Positions 30,740 through 40,311 are shown, counted from the first letter of the stretch. The stretch: 64,000 nucleotides of DNA from Clostridia bacterium (GCA_017414965.1 JAFQJL010000019.1:1-64000); one strand, 5' to 3'. The notes: generated from the sequence alone by a model not told the origin. Numbers and translations: made by a program.

Positions 30740-31402
30740 ATGTTAGATAAACGTTTACAAGCCGTGGCGGCACTGGTCCGTGACGGCGCACGGATCGCCG
30801 ATATCGGTACCGATCACGCCTATCTGCCGGTGGAACTGGTGAGAAGCGGGCGTTGCCCGTCGGCGATCGCGTGTGATCTGCGGGAAGGACCGCTGGCAAC
30901 CGCGCGTCGCACGGTGGCGGAAGCCGGTCTATCGCACGCGGTGGATTGCCGTCTGGGCGACGGTCTACGTCCACTTTGCTCCGGCGAGGTGGACGATATC
31001 GTCATCGCCGGCATGGGCGGCGAGACGGTTGCCGGTATTTTGGATGCTTGCGAATGGGCGAAAGATCCGGCGCTCCGTTACATTTTTCAGCCGATGTCGC
31101 GGTCGGAAGAACTGCGGCGGTATTTGCTCACAAACGGCTACCGCATCGAACGGGAAACGACGGTGGAGCAGGGCGGTCATTGGTACGTCTGTATGGCGGC
31201 CGTATGGGCGGACGCCCCGATCGTGACCGAGGAATCGGCTTACGTGATCGGCGGACTGGATGCCGTAGCCGATCGGGAATGGCTGCTGTGGCAGCGATCG
31301 ATGCTCCAAAAACGGTATAACGGGATGTCGCAAGCCGGCGATGCCGCCGAATGCGCGCGACTGGACCCGATCCTCAAGAAATTGGAGGAATTATTGGTAT
31401 GA
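30740..31402 (+). CDS. trmK: tRNA (adenine22-N1)-methyltransferase
   Basis: 220 residues. The SAM-binding ADIGTDHAYLPVELV, ACDLREGPL and IAGMGGETVAGIL blocks are characteristic of the TrmK/YqfN family, which methylates A22 of tRNAs. ATG 30740, after AAAAGGACG, is preferred to an earlier start inside the terminator. The stop overlaps the next start (ATGA). TrmK next to a Nif3-like gene is the usual arrangement in Firmicutes (yqfN-yqfO). Confidence 0.93.
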   Translation: MLDKRLQAVAALVRDGARIADIGTDHAYLPVELVRSGRCPSAIACDLREGPLATARRTVAEAGLSHAVDCRLGDGLRPLCSGEVDDIVIAGMGGETVAGILDACEWAKDPALRYIFQPMSRSEELRRYLLTNGYRIERETTVEQGGHWYVCMAAVWADAPIVTEESAYVIGGLDAVADREWLLWQRSMLQKRYNGMSQAGDAAECARLDPILKKLEELLV

Positions 31403-32136
31403 AAATTGGCGAGATTTTGGCGGCAATCGACGCGTTTGCGCCGTTTGCGACGGCACAGGAATGGGATAACAGCGGCCTGTTGATCGGATCGCCGGAAACG
31501 GCGGTCACTCGCGCGCTGGTTTGTCTGGATATTACCGATGACGCGATTGCCGAGGCGAAGCGGATCGGCGCCGAACTGATCGTTTCGCACCATCCGGTGA
31601 TTTTTCATCCGCTGTCGTCGCTGACGTCGGAGCTGCCGGCTTATCGGCTGGTGGAAAGCGGATTGTCTGCTATTGCGGCGCACACCAATCTGGACGTGTG
31701 TGATGGCGGCGTCGGCACGTGCTTGGCCAAGACGCTGGGTCTGACGAATATTCGCGAGAGTGACGAGCCGTTTATTAAGATCGGCGATCTGCCGTCGGCT
31801 ATGACCGCCAATGCCTTTGCTGCGCATTGCGCCAAGGCATTGGGGACGGCAGTCCGTTTGCACAAGGGTGTCGAGCCGATCACGACGGTGGCGGTTGGCG
31901 GCGGCTCCTGCGGCGAATTCGCTCGTGCGGCGGAGACCGCCGGTGCCGAGGCGTTTGTGTCCGGCGAGATTCGTCATCACGAGTACTTGGGTGAACGCCT
32001 GACGCTGATCGAGGGCGGGCATTATGCTACCGAGCAACCGGCGATTGCGCCGTTTGCGGAGGTTTTAAAGACGGCGTGTCCGTCGGTGGAATGGTCGGTT
32101 TACGATATCGGTGAACCGTACGAAACAGTCGAGTAA
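31399..32136 (+). CDS. Nif3-like dinuclear metal centre protein (YqfO type)
   Basis: 245 residues. The opening EILAAIDAFAPFATAQEWDNSGLLIG, the metal-binding SHHPVIF and AAHTNLDV motifs, and the late GEIRHHEYLG match the GTP cyclohydrolase 1 type 2/Nif3 family. It lacks the extra middle domain of long YqfO proteins. The dinuclear site is recognised, but the biochemical function is still uncertain. Starts with ATG overlapping the trmK stop. Confidence 0.92.
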   Translation: MKIGEILAAIDAFAPFATAQEWDNSGLLIGSPETAVTRALVCLDITDDAIAEAKRIGAELIVSHHPVIFHPLSSLTSELPAYRLVESGLSAIAAHTNLDVCDGGVGTCLAKTLGLTNIRESDEPFIKIGDLPSAMTANAFAAHCAKALGTAVRLHKGVEPITTVAVGGGSCGEFARAAETAGAEAFVSGEIRHHEYLGERLTLIEGGHYATEQPAIAPFAEVLKTACPSVEWSVYDIGEPYETVE

Positions 32137-32147
32137 GGAGGCGCTTT

Positions 32148-33920
32148 ATGGCGCTGGATGGGGCGTTTTTGGCGTGCTTACGCCGAGAACTGGAACAAAC
32201 ACTGCAGGGAACGCGCGTGGATAAGATCCACCAGCCCTCTCGGGAGGAACTGATCTTTTGGATGCGCGGCATGTCCGGCAGTTATAAGCTGAGGATGTCC
32301 TCGCGCGTGCAAGCGCCGCGCGTTCATCTGACCGAGCATTTGCCCGAAAATCCGGCGCAGCCGCCGATGCTGTGTATGCTGCTGCGCAAACACCTGACCG
32401 GTGCCAAATTTTTGGGAATTCGGCAAAACGGTTGGGAGCGCGTGCTGTACTTTGATTTTGAGGGTTTAAACGAACTGGGAGATCGCGTCAAGGTGACGGT
32501 TGCCGCGGAGTTGATGGGACGCAACAGCAACCTCATTGTCATCGGCGATAACGGCCGTATTATCGATGCGGTGCGCCGTGTGGACTTTGACAGCAATTCT
32601 CCGCGTCCGGTGTTGCCCGGTTTGCCATACGAAACACCGCCGGCAATCACCGATCGCGTAGATTTATCCAAAACATCCCCCCGATTAGCGGCAGAAGCGG
32701 TGCTTTTGTGGCGGGATATGCCGCTTTCGGATGCCTTGGGGAAAAGCCTGCAAGGTTTATCTCCGCTGGTGTGCCATGAAGTGTCACACCTTGTCACACG
32801 TGGCAACGATACGGTTGCAGGGGATTTGACAGGCGCAGAAATCGAGAAACTGACAAAGACGCTGTCACACATCCAATTGACAGTAGAATCGGGCGAATCG
32901 GTCAAACCGACGATGGTTTTTAAAAACCAAAACATACCCCTTGATTTTAGTTTTATGCCGATTACGCAATATGGGAGTTCGGTGACCGCCTGTGAAGTGG
33001 AATCCCTTTCCATACTATTGGATGCCTTTTATGCCGAAAAAGACGAATCGGATCGTCTGCGGCAGCGTTCGCACGATATTTTGCGGGTGCTGACCAACGC
33101 TACCGATCGCATTTCGCGCAAAATCGGCTATCAGAAACAGGATTTGGAGAAAGCCGGTCGCCGCGAGACCAAGCGCATTTGGGCGGATTTGATCAACGCC
33201 AACCTGCACACCTTGCCGCGCAGCGCGGACAAGGTAACGGTAATCAATTATTTCGATCCCGCGTGCGCCGAGGTGGAGATTCCGCTGGATCCGGCCTTAT
33301 CGCCGGCGCAGAATGCGCAGCGGTACTATAAAGAATACCGCAAGGCGCAAACGGCCGAGCGTGTGCTTGCCGAGCAGATCGCCGCCGGCGAGGAGGAATT
33401 GCAGTATCTGGAAACGGTATTTGACGCGTTGTCGCGCGCCAAAACCGTTCGCGAATTGGATGAGGTGCGTGCGGAACTGGCGGCCGGCGGATACCTGCGC
33501 TTGCAGCGCGGCGGTCGTAAACCGGCGGCGCCGCTGGGGGCGATGGAGTTTGTGTCCTCGGACGGCTTTCGTATCCGTGTAGGACGCAACAATATCGGCA
33601 ACGATAAACTGACCTTGCGCGAATCCCGTGGGTGCGATATCTGGTTGCACACCAAAAACATTCCCGGCTCGCACGTGGTGATCGTCACCGAGGGCGCCGA
33701 GGTGCCGGAACAGACGCTTATGGAAGCGGCGATTCTGGCGGCGGTCTTTTCCAAGGCGGCGAATTCCTCGCAGGTACCGGTGGATGCGGCAGAGATCCGC
33801 CACGTTCGCAAACCGACCGGCGCCAAGCCGGGCAGGGTGATCTACGATCACCAGAAAACACTATACGTCACGCCGGACGGCAGTTTGCCCGATCGGCTGA
33901 AAAAGGAGGAGTCCCGATGA
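32148..33920 (+). CDS. rqcH: Ribosome quality-control protein RqcH (NFACT family)
   Basis: 590 residues. NFACT-N domain with MALDGAFLACLRRELEQTLQGTRVDKIHQP, an HhH/coiled-coil middle, and the NFACT-R block (LRESRGCDIWLHTKNIPGSHVVI). RqcH adds C-terminal alanine tails to nascent chains on split 50S subunits; it was long annotated as fibronectin-binding FbpA. AAGGAGG precedes ATG 32148. Codons in roughly 32640-33040 (TCA, ACA, ATA, GGG, TTA) differ from the rest of the gene and its neighbours. The stop overlaps the next start. Confidence 0.95.
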   Translation: MALDGAFLACLRRELEQTLQGTRVDKIHQPSREELIFWMRGMSGSYKLRMSSRVQAPRVHLTEHLPENPAQPPMLCMLLRKHLTGAKFLGIRQNGWERVLYFDFEGLNELGDRVKVTVAAELMGRNSNLIVIGDNGRIIDAVRRVDFDSNSPRPVLPGLPYETPPAITDRVDLSKTSPRLAAEAVLLWRDMPLSDALGKSLQGLSPLVCHEVSHLVTRGNDTVAGDLTGAEIEKLTKTLSHIQLTVESGESVKPTMVFKNQNIPLDFSFMPITQYGSSVTACEVESLSILLDAFYAEKDESDRLRQRSHDILRVLTNATDRISRKIGYQKQDLEKAGRRETKRIWADLINANLHTLPRSADKVTVINYFDPACAEVEIPLDPALSPAQNAQRYYKEYRKAQTAERVLAEQIAAGEEELQYLETVFDALSRAKTVRELDEVRAELAAGGYLRLQRGGRKPAAPLGAMEFVSSDGFRIRVGRNNIGNDKLTLRESRGCDIWLHTKNIPGSHVVIVTEGAEVPEQTLMEAAILAAVFSKAANSSQVPVDAAEIRHVRKPTGAKPGRVIYDHQKTLYVTPDGSLPDRLKKEESR

Positions 33921-34561
33921 CCGAAAAGCAGATACAGGTGGCGTTAGAGGCGCTGCGTCGCAATCGTATGCAGGCGCATTATGTGGCGACGGCGGCGGAG
34001 GTTGTGCCGCTGGTCAAGTCGCTGATGCACGCCGGCGAAAGCGTGGCGCTCGGCGGCTCGGTCACGCTGGAGCAGACCGGCGTGTTGGCGCTGGTCAACA
34101 GCGGGGAGTATCGCCACATCGATCGATACGAAGCAGGGTTGTCGCCCGAGGAGGTCACCGCGCGATTGTGCGAGGCGTTCTTTGCCGATACTTACCTGAC
34201 CTCCGCCAACGCGATCACGCTGGACGGCGAGTTGTATAACGTCGACGGTCGCGCCAATCGGATCGCGGCCATCGCGTACGGCCCGAAATCGGTGATCGTG
34301 GTGGCCGGCATCAACAAACTGGTGCCGACCTTGGAGGATGCGGTGGCGCGAGTCAAGACGATTGCCGCGCCGCGCAACGTCGAGCGACTGCACTGCGACA
34401 CCGGTTGTGCGCAGATCGGTGTCTGTGCCGGCCACAAAGGACGAATGACCGCCGGTTGTGCGAAGGACGGTCTCATTTGCTGCAGCTATTTGATCTCTGC
34501 CAGTCAGCGCGAAAAGGATCGCATTAAGGTGATTTTGGTAGGAGAAGAATTGGGATATTAA
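33917..34561 (+). CDS. LUD-domain (LutC/YkgG-like) protein
   Basis: 214 residues. Motifs ESVALGGSVTLEQTGVLALV, TYLTSANAITLDGELYNVDGRANRIAAIAYGPKSVIVVAGINKLV and the Cys-rich DTGCAQIGVCAGHKGRMTAGCAKDGLICCSY tail fit the DUF162/LUD family. LutC is part of a lactate-oxidising complex, but stand-alone copies like this are of unknown role, and lutA and lutB are not adjacent. ATG 33917 follows AAAAGGAGGAG and overlaps the rqcH stop. Confidence 0.85.
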   Translation: MTEKQIQVALEALRRNRMQAHYVATAAEVVPLVKSLMHAGESVALGGSVTLEQTGVLALVNSGEYRHIDRYEAGLSPEEVTARLCEAFFADTYLTSANAITLDGELYNVDGRANRIAAIAYGPKSVIVVAGINKLVPTLEDAVARVKTIAAPRNVERLHCDTGCAQIGVCAGHKGRMTAGCAKDGLICCSYLISASQREKDRIKVILVGEELGY

Positions 34562-34582
34562 TTTCGAAAAGGGTGCTTCGGA

Positions 34583-35665
34583 ATGAACAGAGACAACAGA
34601 AAAGTAACCATTAAAGACATTGCACAGCGGCTGGGATGCTCACTGTCGACCGTCAACAAGGCGTTGACCGGAAAATCCGGCGTATCGGAAAAGCGCCGCC
34701 GTGAGATCCAAAATGCCGCGCTGGAAATGGGGTATGAGGTCAATACCGTCGCGCAGATCATGTCGCGCAATCCCATTACCATCGGCGTGGTGATTCCTGA
34801 CGGAAACGATCGCCGTTACGCCAACCACTTTGTGGCGCTGAAAAAGGGTATGGATCGGGAGTTTGCGCATTTGGAGAAATATCGCATTCATCCGGCGTAC
34901 TATCTGCTTTCAGACGATCCGATGTGCTTGGATAAAGAACGGTTTTCGGATTGGTTGACCGAAAACGAGGTAGAGGCGGTCTGCTACTGTCCGAACTTCT
35001 TTGCCGATGAAAAGATCTTCATCGAAACCACGCTGGAGCATCGGTTGCCGCTGTTCTTGTGCGGTGGTGGTATGGTTCCGCCGGAGGAGTGCGTGACCAC
35101 CTTTTCGGTCAACTCGGTTCATTCGGGTAAGATCGCAGCGGACTTTTTCCATTGCGTTTACGGCGACGATGTGCGCGCTGCCGTCACCATCGAATCGTAC
35201 GACACCGTTTCTCAGCGCGAGCGCGTAGACGCTTTTTGCAACCGTTTGCACGAATACGGCATTGAGAACGTAGTGGTCAAGGAAAGCCACCTGACGCAGT
35301 GGGACAGCGAGGCGATGATGAAAGAACTGTTCGACAGCGGAGCGGACATCAACTGCTTGTACATCGCGACCGGTTTGTATGAGCCGGTTGGTCGATACAT
35401 AGAGGAGCACGGTCTGGTCGGCAAGGTCACCCAAATTGCAACCGACTTGACCGATGCCGTGGCGCACGGAATGAAAACCGGCGCCGTGCAAGCGTTTTTT
35501 CTGCAAAATCAGCAGGATATCGGTCGTCGTACGGTGCGAAACATCTACGATTATCTGGTGCGTAAGCGCACCTTTGGTAACGACGATTGGCAACCGCCCA
35601 AGCGTGTGTATTTGGCGCCACGCTTTTGTCTGAAAGCCGATCTGGAGAGCTTAAACGAAGAATAA
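34583..35665 (+). CDS. LacI-family transcriptional regulator
   Basis: 360 residues. The N-terminal helix-turn-helix (VTIKDIAQRLGCSLSTVNKALTGKSGVSEKRRREIQNAALEMGYEVN) and hinge are typical, followed by a periplasmic-binding-protein-like sensor domain. Family members repress sugar or nucleoside genes. No transport or sugar operon is next to it, so the target is unknown. The ribosome site (AAAAGGGTG) is modest. Ends at a strong terminator. Confidence 0.92.
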   Translation: MNRDNRKVTIKDIAQRLGCSLSTVNKALTGKSGVSEKRRREIQNAALEMGYEVNTVAQIMSRNPITIGVVIPDGNDRRYANHFVALKKGMDREFAHLEKYRIHPAYYLLSDDPMCLDKERFSDWLTENEVEAVCYCPNFFADEKIFIETTLEHRLPLFLCGGGMVPPEECVTTFSVNSVHSGKIAADFFHCVYGDDVRAAVTIESYDTVSQRERVDAFCNRLHEYGIENVVVKESHLTQWDSEAMMKELFDSGADINCLYIATGLYEPVGRYIEEHGLVGKVTQIATDLTDAVAHGMKTGAVQAFFLQNQQDIGRRTVRNIYDYLVRKRTFGNDDWQPPKRVYLAPRFCLKADLESLNEE

Positions 35666-35666
35666 G

Positions 35667-35708
35667 AAAACCCCTTCGGACATCCTCGTCCGAAGGGGTT
35701 TATTTTTT
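35667..35708. terminator. Shared terminator of LacI and Met-gamma-lyase-family genes
   Basis: AACCCCTTCGGAC / GTCCGAAGGGGTT stem with a 6-base loop between convergent genes; A/T-runs on both sides. Confidence 0.93.
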
Positions 35709-36975
35709 ATAACTGCAAGATGCCTTGATCCAGCATGGCTTGTGCGGCCAGCAAAACGCCCATTTTTCCGGAATGGAAATTGAGCCCGCCTTGCATATAC
35801 GCCGCATACGGCTCGCGAAGCGGACCGTCCGCCGACAGTTCAATGGAAGCGCCGGCGGTAAACGCGCCGGCCGCCATCACGACCGGATGGTCGTAGCCGG
35901 GCATATCCCACGGCTCGGGCTTGACAAACGCATCGATCGGTGCGCCGCTTTGCATTCCCTGACAGAACGCGACCAAGCCCTCCGGTGTGCCGAGCTTGAC
36001 CACCTGAATGATATCCGCGCGTTGCTCGTCGGCGGTAGGGGAAACGGCGTATCCCAGTCTCTCAAACAACGCGGCGGCATAAACGGCGGTCTTGACCGCT
36101 TCGCCCACCACGTGCGGTGCGTGGAACAGCCCCATGTACAGCGTGCGGTTGTGACCGAGCGAGGCGCCCACTTCACGCCCGAGACCGGGGGTGGTCATAC
36201 GGAATGCGCATTGCTCGACCAGATCGGCACGACCGCAGAGGTAGCCGCCGTTTTCGGCGATGCCGCCGCCGGCGTTTTTGATGAGCGAGCCGGCCATCAG
36301 ATCCACGCCGACCTCGGTCGGCTCGGTCTTTTCCACAAACTCACCGTAGCAGTTGTCGGTGAAAATGACCGCGTCCGGACGCTTGGAGCGCACCGCCTCG
36401 ACGATGCGGCGGATGTCCGCCACCGACAAACTCGGTCGCGGATCGTATCCGCGCGAACGCTGGATGTGCACCATTTTAATGGACGGATCGGCTTCCAAAG
36501 CCGCCACAATACCGTCGAGGTCCGGTCGCTCGTTTTTCAGCGGTACTTCGCGGTATTTGACGCCGAAATCGGCCAGCGAACCATCGCTTTTTTCGCTAAT
36601 GCCGATGACCGTGTGAAGCGTGTCGTACGGCGCGCCGGTTGCAGCCAACAGCGTGTCGCCCGGGCGCAGAATACCAAACAACGCGATGGTGATCGCGTGG
36701 GTGCCGGAAACGATGGAATGCCGCACCAGCGCATCCTCTGCACCCATCACGTCGGCAAACAGCTTGTCCAGCGTGTCGCGTCCGCGATCGCCGTAGCCAT
36801 AGCCGGTGGTCGGTACGAAATGCGATTCGCTGATGTTGTGCCGAATGAAAGCGGCCAGCACCTTTTGCTGGTTGTATTCGGTCACTTCATCGATGTGCGC
36901 AAACGTTGTCTGAGCCTGCAAAAGCGCCTCTTGCGAGATTGCTTCCAGCGTCGGATCAATTTTAAAGAATGCCAT
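35707..36975 (-). CDS. PLP-dependent methionine-gamma-lyase/aluminium-resistance family protein
   Basis: 422 residues. The block VPTTGYGYGDRGRDTLDKLFADVMGAEDALVRHSIVSGTHAI, the VIFTDNCYGEFVE segment and the PLP-lysine region around MAGSLIKNAGGGIAENGGY define the YnbB/'aluminium resistance' group related to cystathionine beta-lyase. It probably cleaves C-S bonds; substrate is unproven. ATG 36975, after GAAAGGA, is preferred to an in-frame start at 36990. It is the last gene of the murD-GNAT group. Confidence 0.9.
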   Translation of the reverse strand: MAFFKIDPTLEAISQEALLQAQTTFAHIDEVTEYNQQKVLAAFIRHNISESHFVPTTGYGYGDRGRDTLDKLFADVMGAEDALVRHSIVSGTHAITIALFGILRPGDTLLAATGAPYDTLHTVIGISEKSDGSLADFGVKYREVPLKNERPDLDGIVAALEADPSIKMVHIQRSRGYDPRPSLSVADIRRIVEAVRSKRPDAVIFTDNCYGEFVEKTEPTEVGVDLMAGSLIKNAGGGIAENGGYLCGRADLVEQCAFRMTTPGLGREVGASLGHNRTLYMGLFHAPHVVGEAVKTAVYAAALFERLGYAVSPTADEQRADIIQVVKLGTPEGLVAFCQGMQSGAPIDAFVKPEPWDMPGYDHPVVMAAGAFTAGASIELSADGPLREPYAAYMQGGLNFHSGKMGVLLAAQAMLDQGILQL

Positions 36976-36986
36976 AGTTTGTCCTT

Positions 36987-37706
36987 TCAACGCACGACCT
37001 GTCCGTATCGACCGCAGGGAATAAAGCCCAGCCGTTCGTACAGCGCGCGTGCGTATTCGTTTTTAGGGGAGAGATACACCGTCTTGCCCACGGCTTCCAG
37101 CGTGGCGGCCAGCGAGGTGACGATGCGACCGGCATAGCCGCGGCCGCGGTGAGTCGGCAAGGTGGCGACCGCACCGATGACCGCGCGATGCGGATCCTCG
37201 GCGGTGGTCATTGCCACGGCGACCGGTTGTCCGCTTTCGCGGATGCCGACAAGTCGACATTGATCGTGCCGCCAGCGGTGAGAAACGTCGGTATACCACG
37301 CGTCAAACGCGGGGAGAGCGTCCCCAAACACCGCTTGGATGACCGCCCAATAATCTCGCGGCGACAGCGGCTCGACAACCGGATCGACCGTCATGGTCGC
37401 CGCCGGCGTCATCACGTCGCCGCAGAGGGCGTCTGTCTGCCACATAGCGGCGAGTCGGCGAGCGTTGATTTCGTCGGTGCGAACGCGGCGCACCGACGGA
37501 TCCATCGTGAGAAAGAGCCGTGCTTCCTCCGAATCGCCGTCCAGTACCGCGTCACCGTCCATGATCGCCAAGGTGGCGGTTTCGCCGGCGTATACGCGCA
37601 AAAACGGCGCGGTCGCGCCGTAGGCAGCGACCAAGGCGTTGATTTTAACGGCAGCTTCGGTTGCGGACGTCAACGGCGTCCACTCGCCGGTAACGGCCGC
37701 GATCAT
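36987..37706 (-). CDS. GNAT family N-acetyltransferase
   Basis: 239 residues. The C-terminal half has the acetyl-CoA loop TLPTHRGRGYAGRIVTSLAATL and the ending NEYARALYERLGFIPCGRYGQVVR, typical of GNAT enzymes; the N-terminal half resembles a degenerate second GNAT copy. Acceptor unknown. The start overlaps the murD stop by 4 bases, so the two are coupled, which hints at a cell-wall or amino-acid link but is no proof. Confidence 0.85.
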   Translation of the reverse strand: MIAAVTGEWTPLTSATEAAVKINALVAAYGATAPFLRVYAGETATLAIMDGDAVLDGDSEEARLFLTMDPSVRRVRTDEINARRLAAMWQTDALCGDVMTPAATMTVDPVVEPLSPRDYWAVIQAVFGDALPAFDAWYTDVSHRWRHDQCRLVGIRESGQPVAVAMTTAEDPHRAVIGAVATLPTHRGRGYAGRIVTSLAATLEAVGKTVYLSPKNEYARALYERLGFIPCGRYGQVVR

Positions 37707-39088
37707 TCGTCCAGCGCCGCCACCAACGATTTGAAGTGTTGGCCGCGCTCCTCAAAGTTTTTGTACATGTCAAAGCTGGCGCTGGCAGGGGAGAAAAACA
37801 CCACGTCGCCGTCAACCGACAGATCGTCTGCCACGGCAACCGCCTGCTCCAGCGACTCCACCCGTACGATCGGCAGATCGCTGTAGGTGCGGATCGCTTG
37901 GTGAATCTTATCCGCCGTCGCGCCCAGCAAAATGGCGGTCTTGACGGTGTCCGCCGCCGTCGCGCCCAGTGGCTCGTACGGCGTGTTTTTGTCGTAACCG
38001 CCGGCGATCAAGATGACCTTGCGGTCAAACGAGCCCAGACCGGCGATCGTCCGCGACGGACTGCTGCCGATGGAATCGTTGTACCATTCCACGCCGCGAC
38101 GGACGCGCGTGAGTTCACGGCGATGCTCCACGCCGCCGAATTCGCGCGCAAACGCCGCCATATCGGCAGGGGAGACCTCGCCCCAGACGGCGCAAAACGC
38201 CGCCATATAATTTTCCAGATTAAACGTGCCGGCCAGTTTGATCTCGTCGGCTTTCAGGATCGGCGTGTCCACGCCGCCAAAACTCACGGTCAGCGTATCG
38301 CCGTCCATCCACGCGCCGTTTGTCGGGTGCGATTGACGGGAGAAGGTCAGCAGCTGTCGATCGCTGATCTCCTCCGCAAAGGCGGCGGTGACGGCGTTGT
38401 CGGCATTGAGTACACAACGAGCGCCGGACTTTTGGTGAGTGATCAAATTCTTTTTGGCGTCTACATACTCCGCCATATCGGTGTGCCAATCCAAGTGATT
38501 GGGCGACACGTTGGTGACCACCGCCACGTGCGGCGACTGCGTCATATAGGTAAGCTGGAAGCTGGACAACTCCACAACGACCACGTCGTCGGCTTCCACC
38601 TGTTCGATCAACGGGAACAACGCGCGACCGATGTTGCCGCCCAGCCACACACGCTTGCCGCTTTTTTCCAGCAGATTAGCGATGATAGTGGTTGTGGTGG
38701 TCTTGCCGTCCGAGCCGGTCACGGCGTAGATCGGCGCCGGACAATAGGTGAAAAAGAGTTCCATCTCGGAGGTGACCGGAACACCGAGTGCGCGTGCCGC
38801 CTCAAACGGCGGTAGGTACGGTTTCATACCGGGAGTGCGAAGCACCAGATCGCAGTCGTTTAAGCGGTCCAGATAGCTTTCGCCCAGACACAACTCCGCG
38901 CCGGCGGCTTCCAGTTCGTCGGCAACGGCGCCGAGCGCCTCGCGGTCGCGCTTGTCGCACGCGCGCACGTGAGCGCCGTATCCCAAAAATTGACGCACGA
39001 CCGGCGTGTTGTTTTTGCCGATACCGCAGACGGCAACGGTTTTACCGGCCAGCGAATCGATAAAGGCTTGTAAGGACGGGTTGTTCAT
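37703..39088 (-). CDS. murD: UDP-N-acetylmuramoylalanine--D-glutamate ligase
   Basis: 461 residues. The ATP loop AVTGSDGKTTTTTIIANLL, the ELSSFQL motif, NVSPNHLDWH and the C-terminal IAGGYDKNTPYEPLG are diagnostic. MurD adds D-Glu to UDP-MurNAc-L-Ala in peptidoglycan synthesis. It is first in a three-gene operon on the minus strand rather than in a mur/fts cluster. GAAAGGGG precedes ATG 39088, behind a good promoter. Confidence 0.97.
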   Translation of the reverse strand: MNNPSLQAFIDSLAGKTVAVCGIGKNNTPVVRQFLGYGAHVRACDKRDREALGAVADELEAAGAELCLGESYLDRLNDCDLVLRTPGMKPYLPPFEAARALGVPVTSEMELFFTYCPAPIYAVTGSDGKTTTTTIIANLLEKSGKRVWLGGNIGRALFPLIEQVEADDVVVVELSSFQLTYMTQSPHVAVVTNVSPNHLDWHTDMAEYVDAKKNLITHQKSGARCVLNADNAVTAAFAEEISDRQLLTFSRQSHPTNGAWMDGDTLTVSFGGVDTPILKADEIKLAGTFNLENYMAAFCAVWGEVSPADMAAFAREFGGVEHRRELTRVRRGVEWYNDSIGSSPSRTIAGLGSFDRKVILIAGGYDKNTPYEPLGATAADTVKTAILLGATADKIHQAIRTYSDLPIVRVESLEQAVAVADDLSVDGDVVFFSPASASFDMYKNFEERGQHFKSLVAALDE

Positions 39089-39126
39089 AGCGTGACGAAA
39101 CCCCTTTCAACACAGTATCTTTTATT

Positions 39127-39155
39127 ATTATAAAGGTTTTAGCGGCAAAGTGCAA
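39127..39155 (-). promoter_or_regulatory. murD operon promoter
   Basis: Minus-strand TTGCAC (39150-39155), 17 bp, TATAAT (39127-39132). Confidence 0.85.
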
Positions 39156-39214
39156 ACAAAATTGCAGAAAAACACGCATAATCGTTAAAATTTTTTTAAG
39201 AATTTGAAATTTGC

Positions 39215-39243
39215 TTGCAAAACCCTGCGTTTGGCGATACAAT
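39215..39243 (+). promoter_or_regulatory. Promoter of the zinc-ribbon membrane gene
   Basis: TTGCAA (39215-39220), 17 bp, TACAAT (39238-39243). Confidence 0.8.
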
Positions 39244-39268
39244 GAATACTTAGAAGGGAGCGAATGGT

Positions 39269-40273
39269 ATGTTCTTTTATGAGGGACAGTCCTGTCCGGT
39301 TTGCGGCAAGGCGTTTGCGGAAACCGACGATATCGTCGCGTGTCCGGAATGCGGCGCACCGCATCATCGCGATTGCTGGAAGCAGGAGGGACGCTGTCAT
39401 TTTGCCGATAAGCACGGCACGGCGGAGCAATGGAAACGACCGGAGGCCGAGGAAAAGACGGCGGAGGAATCGCGCGACAGCGATTGGACGCCGCCGACCG
39501 AGCCGAAGAGCGAGGACGCGCGCCGCTGCCCGCATTGCGGAAAAGAAAATCCGACCTACGCGGAGTTTTGCTCGCGTTGCGGTCGTTCGCTGGTGGAAAA
39601 CGATTGGGCACCGCCGCCTCCGAGCGGCACGGCGTATACGCCGTTTCACGCGCAATCGGCAGGTCACACCGGTTCGATGCCGCGCGAGGAATTGCTCGAC
39701 GAGGACGTGACCGCCGGCGAAGCGGCGCTGGCGGTGGGCACCAATCAGCAGTATTATCTGCCGCGTTTTGCGCGGATGTACAAGGAAAATCGTCCGGTTT
39801 CGTGGAACTGGGTGGCCTGCTTTTTTCCGGCGCCGTGGCTGTTTTACCGCCGCGCATACGGTGCGGGCATGCTGGTGCTGCTGGTGCAGGTAATCGGCGC
39901 GGTGCTCGGTCAACTGGTGATGCTACCGTTTTCGCAGCAATACGCGGCGATCATGAGTCAGTTGATGGAGGGCGCGATCACCGCTCAGCAATTTGCGATG
40001 CAGTATAACACGCTGCTGGAAAACTTCACCACGCCGATGGCGGTGTATGCGTTTGATCTGCTGAGCGTGCTGATTACCGTCGGTATGGGCTTGTTTGGCA
40101 ACTACATCTATCGTTGCTCGGTGATGCGCCGTTGCCGCAAGCTCAAGGCGGATTTTCCGGAGGATTACGAGGCGCGCCTGCCGATCGAGGGCGGTGTGTC
40201 GGCCGGTCTGTTTGCGCTGGCGCTGGTCATTACGGAGTTTTTGCCCAATATTATTGCCGTTTGGTTTATATGA
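39269..40273 (+). CDS. Zinc-finger membrane protein (RING-like plus DUF2628-like)
   Basis: 334 residues. The N terminus is a prokaryotic RING/treble-clef finger (CPVCGKAFAETDDIVACPECGAPHHRDCW), then an acidic linker and a zinc ribbon (CPHCGKENPTYAEFCSRCG). A Pro-rich stretch leads to a membrane half of three or more helices (WNWVACFFPAPWLFYRRAY..., DUF2628-like). Such proteins are common in Clostridia and uncharacterised. GAAGGGAG precedes ATG 39269. Single gene with own promoter and terminator. Confidence 0.8.
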   Translation: MFFYEGQSCPVCGKAFAETDDIVACPECGAPHHRDCWKQEGRCHFADKHGTAEQWKRPEAEEKTAEESRDSDWTPPTEPKSEDARRCPHCGKENPTYAEFCSRCGRSLVENDWAPPPPSGTAYTPFHAQSAGHTGSMPREELLDEDVTAGEAALAVGTNQQYYLPRFARMYKENRPVSWNWVACFFPAPWLFYRRAYGAGMLVLLVQVIGAVLGQLVMLPFSQQYAAIMSQLMEGAITAQQFAMQYNTLLENFTTPMAVYAFDLLSVLITVGMGLFGNYIYRCSVMRRCRKLKADFPEDYEARLPIEGGVSAGLFALALVITEFLPNIIAVWFI

Positions 40274-40280
40274 GACAGAG

Positions 40281-40310
40281 AGCAACCATCCAAGGATGGT
40301 TGCTTTTTTT
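40281..40310 (+). terminator. Terminator of the zinc-finger membrane gene
   Basis: AGCAACCATCC / GGATGGTTGCT stem, seven T. Confidence 0.92.
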
Positions 40311-40311
40311 G

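Noticed and set aside
33917-34561. lutC of a lactate-utilisation operon
   Set aside because: lutA and lutB are absent next to it; the neighbours are rqcH and a LacI regulator, so only the domain is called.
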